Below, piece after piece: positions 5,517 to 6,810 of a stretch of 6,810 nt of DNA. Within the stretch, counting starts at the first letter, position 1, and each line of letters starts with the position of its first letter. Both the position numbers and the translations under genes were made by a program. The DNA is taken from assembly GCA_031285645.1 (NCBI GenBank), contig JAITVU010000259.1, forward strand, positions 1-6,810, in the 5' to 3' direction. The stretch comes from Oscillospiraceae bacterium (GTDB taxonomy: Bacteria; Bacillota; Clostridia; Oscillospirales; Ruminococcaceae). A model generated the notes under the pieces. It saw nothing but the letters and a program-made list of their open reading frames with translations, was not told the origin of the DNA and did not search any database.

Positions 5517-6428
5517 ATGAAATTTGGAGCGTACGAGGACATTATCCATATCACGTCCAAGTGGACAGGTGAGCGCATGCCGGACGGCAGGCCCAAAGTG
5601 TCGAACGATATCCTGAACCGGCTGCGGAAGCTGACCCTGGAGGAGGCCCACGGCCCTTTGTGGAACGCCGGCTACCACTACCAGTTTGAGGGCGGGCTGA
5701 AGATGACCCATCCGGGCGTGAAGCTGGTGGGGCGGGCCGTCACCGGCGTCATGGCTCCCAAACGCCCGGATCTGGACTCCATCCTGATCGAATACGGCAT
5801 GAAGGAGGAGGGCCGTCAGGGCACCATGAACCAATGGGTGATTGATTCCCTTGTTGAGGACGATGTCGTGGTCGTGGACATGTATGACAAGATTTACGAG
5901 GGTACCTTCGTCGGGGGGAATCTCACCACGGCCATCGCCACCCGGACCAAACGCGGCGGCTCCGTGATCTGGGGCGGGGTCCGGGACCTGGAGCAAATGG
6001 TTCAAATCCCCGGCATCCAGAACTACTACCGCGGCACGGATCCCATGTGGATTCGGGACACAACCCTGGTGGGCCTCAATACCCCCTGCCGGATCGGCGG
6101 CGCCATCTGCCTGCCCGGCGACGTGGTTTTCGGCACGATGTCCGGCGTGCTGTTTATCCCGCCCCACCTGGCGGAGCACTGTGTGGTCAGCGCTGAAAAA
6201 TCCCATGTGCGGGACATTTTCGCCTTCCAGCGGTTGGAGGAGGGACTATACTCCACCGCCCAGGTAGACACAGCCTGGACACTCGCCATGATGGAGGATT
6301 TCCTCGACTGGATGAAGGCTGCCCCCGTAGCGGCGGAATACCGCCACCTGGCCTGGGAGCAGGAACTGGATGAGGCCCGAAAGAAAGAGGCGGAGGGCGG
6401 CGACGCCATTCCCCAGGTGAGGCCGTAA
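5517..6428 (+). CDS. RraA-like / HMG-CHA aldolase superfamily protein
   Basis: This protein has 303 residues from the preferred ATG. The RraA fold is recognisable: VSNDILNRLRKL (28-39), GVKLVGRAVTGVMAP (67-81), EDDVVVVDM (114-122), the loop GGNLTTAIATRTKRGGSVIWGGVRDLEQM (133-161), and IGGAICLPGDVVFGTMSGVLFIP (193-215). The Arg156-Asp157 pair sits where aldolases of this family (4-hydroxy-4-methyl-2-oxoglutarate / 4-carboxy-4-hydroxy-2-oxoadipate aldolase) carry active-site Arg-Asp. It is longer than E. coli RraA (about 160) and typical aldolases (about 220-230), with a roughly 25-residue N-terminal and a charged 70-residue C-terminal extension. The usual D-G-x-V-R-D appears as W-G-G-V-R-D, and the usual A-D-x-D-G-V as G-T-M-S-G-V, so the substrate or activity may differ. 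An SDR gene follows 16 bases later. A catabolic lyase-like role in the cytoplasm is inferred. Third codon positions are very GC-rich compared with the LysR gene. Confidence 0.85.
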   Translation: MKFGAYEDIIHITSKWTGERMPDGRPKVSNDILNRLRKLTLEEAHGPLWNAGYHYQFEGGLKMTHPGVKLVGRAVTGVMAPKRPDLDSILIEYGMKEEGRQGTMNQWVIDSLVEDDVVVVDMYDKIYEGTFVGGNLTTAIATRTKRGGSVIWGGVRDLEQMVQIPGIQNYYRGTDPMWIRDTTLVGLNTPCRIGGAICLPGDVVFGTMSGVLFIPPHLAEHCVVSAEKSHVRDIFAFQRLEEGLYSTAQVDTAWTLAMMEDFLDWMKAAPVAAEYRHLAWEQELDEARKKEAEGGDAIPQVRP

Positions 6429-6444
6429 GGAAGGGGGAAGACCT

Positions 6445-6810
6445 GTGAGCCTGTCCGGTAAAATTGTCCTGATATCAGACGGCGGCCACCCCTCCGCCGA
6501 ACCCCTTGCGGAGCGCTTTCACAGCGAGGGCGCGGCGGTGGCGGTCAATGATCCGGCGGGAGGGCGCTTTTCCTTCGACTGCGCTTCTCCGGACGGAGCC
6601 GAGGGTCTGGTGGAAGCGGTGGTCCGCGCCTTCGGCCGCCTTGATGTCCTACTCCACAACCACAACCTTGTGGAGGCCAAAGATTTCTTTCAGTGCGGCG
6701 AGGAGGACGTCCTCCGCTCCCTGCGCTACAACCTGAAAACCGCTTTTCTCCTGACCCAGGCGGCGGGGCGGCGAATGAAGGAGCGGGGTGACGGGAACCT
6801 CCTCTATCTG
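6445..6810 (+). CDS. short-chain dehydrogenase/reductase, atypical, 3' end outside window
   Basis: A GTG start follows a purine-rich site (AAGGAAGGGGGAAG). The first 122 residues are visible and the frame is open to the edge. The Rossmann layout of SDRs is clear: LSGKIVLIS (2-11), helix PSAEPLAERFHSEGAAVAVND (16-36) with Asp36 at the end of strand 2, FDCASPDGAEGLVEAVVRAFGRLDVLL (44-70), then NLKTAFLLTQAAGRRM (96-111), where Asn96 matches the catalytic-tetrad Asn. The Gly-rich motif T-G-x-x-x-G-x-G reads S-D-G-G-H-P-S-A and N-N-A-G reads H-N-H-N, both unusual. The Ser-Tyr-Lys of the active site lies beyond the window. The acidic end of strand 2 favours NAD(H) if a cofactor is bound. It is probably co-transcribed with the RraA-like gene and is an oxidoreductase of the same pathway, or a degenerate partner subunit. 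Confidence 0.82.
   Translation, partial: MSLSGKIVLISDGGHPSAEPLAERFHSEGAAVAVNDPAGGRFSFDCASPDGAEGLVEAVVRAFGRLDVLLHNHNLVEAKDFFQCGEEDVLRSLRYNLKTAFLLTQAAGRRMKERGDGNLLYL

Noticed and set aside
5484..6206. Long open frame of 240 codons on the minus strand
   Set aside because: It is antisense to the RraA-like gene, His/Asp/Gly-rich from reverse reading of GC-rich codons, and lacks a ribosome site and family resemblance.

Overview
The window looks like a chromosomal stretch from a moderately GC-rich, Gram-positive anaerobe of the Clostridia (Bacillota) kind. This is inferred from purine-rich Shine-Dalgarno sites, TTG and GTG starts, a consensus sigma-A-type promoter, a secreted protein with X-X-X-Leu-X-X-Gly heptads and the overall style of the LysR and DJ-1/PfpI proteins. 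No rRNA or other taxonomic marker is present, so the assignment is only tentative.

Layout. (1) 1-2672, plus strand: the 3' end of a surface-type protein with two similar beta-rich modules, then a 661-residue secreted protein carrying two separate arrays of about twelve heptads each. The two genes are 14 bases apart and look like one cell-envelope operon. (2) 2767-2795: a perfect GC-rich hairpin between convergent genes, able to end transcription from both sides. (3) 2835-3731, minus strand: a LysR-type regulator with a TTG start, a strong Shine-Dalgarno site, an extended -10 promoter and a perfect 16-bp palindrome where the -35 should be. (4) 3732-4131: a 400-base gap with no convincing gene but several inverted repeats. 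(5) 4132-4719, minus strand: a DJ-1/PfpI family protein with the family Glu and Cys, read from a near-consensus promoter at 4801-4829. (6) 4720-5516: a roughly 800-base region with no intact gene. It holds the frameshifted C-terminal half of a GGDEF (diguanylate cyclase) domain on the plus strand, a good plus-strand terminator and, less certainly, fragments of the middle of a GGDEF domain on the opposite strand overlapping the DJ-1 promoter. (7) 5517-6810, plus strand: an RraA-like/aldolase-family protein and, 16 bases later, an atypical short-chain dehydrogenase running off the right edge. These look like the first two genes of a catabolic operon and are visibly richer in G/C at third codon positions than the LysR and DJ-1 genes.

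How the parts work together. The left operon is probably envelope-associated. LysR and DJ-1 lie on the same strand and may be functionally linked, although each has its own promoter. The right operon is probably metabolic, a C-C lyase-like protein plus an oxidoreductase. No defence system, CRISPR array, tRNA or insertion sequence was seen. The most notable features are the broken and possibly inverted GGDEF gene, the paired heptad arrays, and the loss of family-typical motifs in both the RraA-like and SDR proteins.
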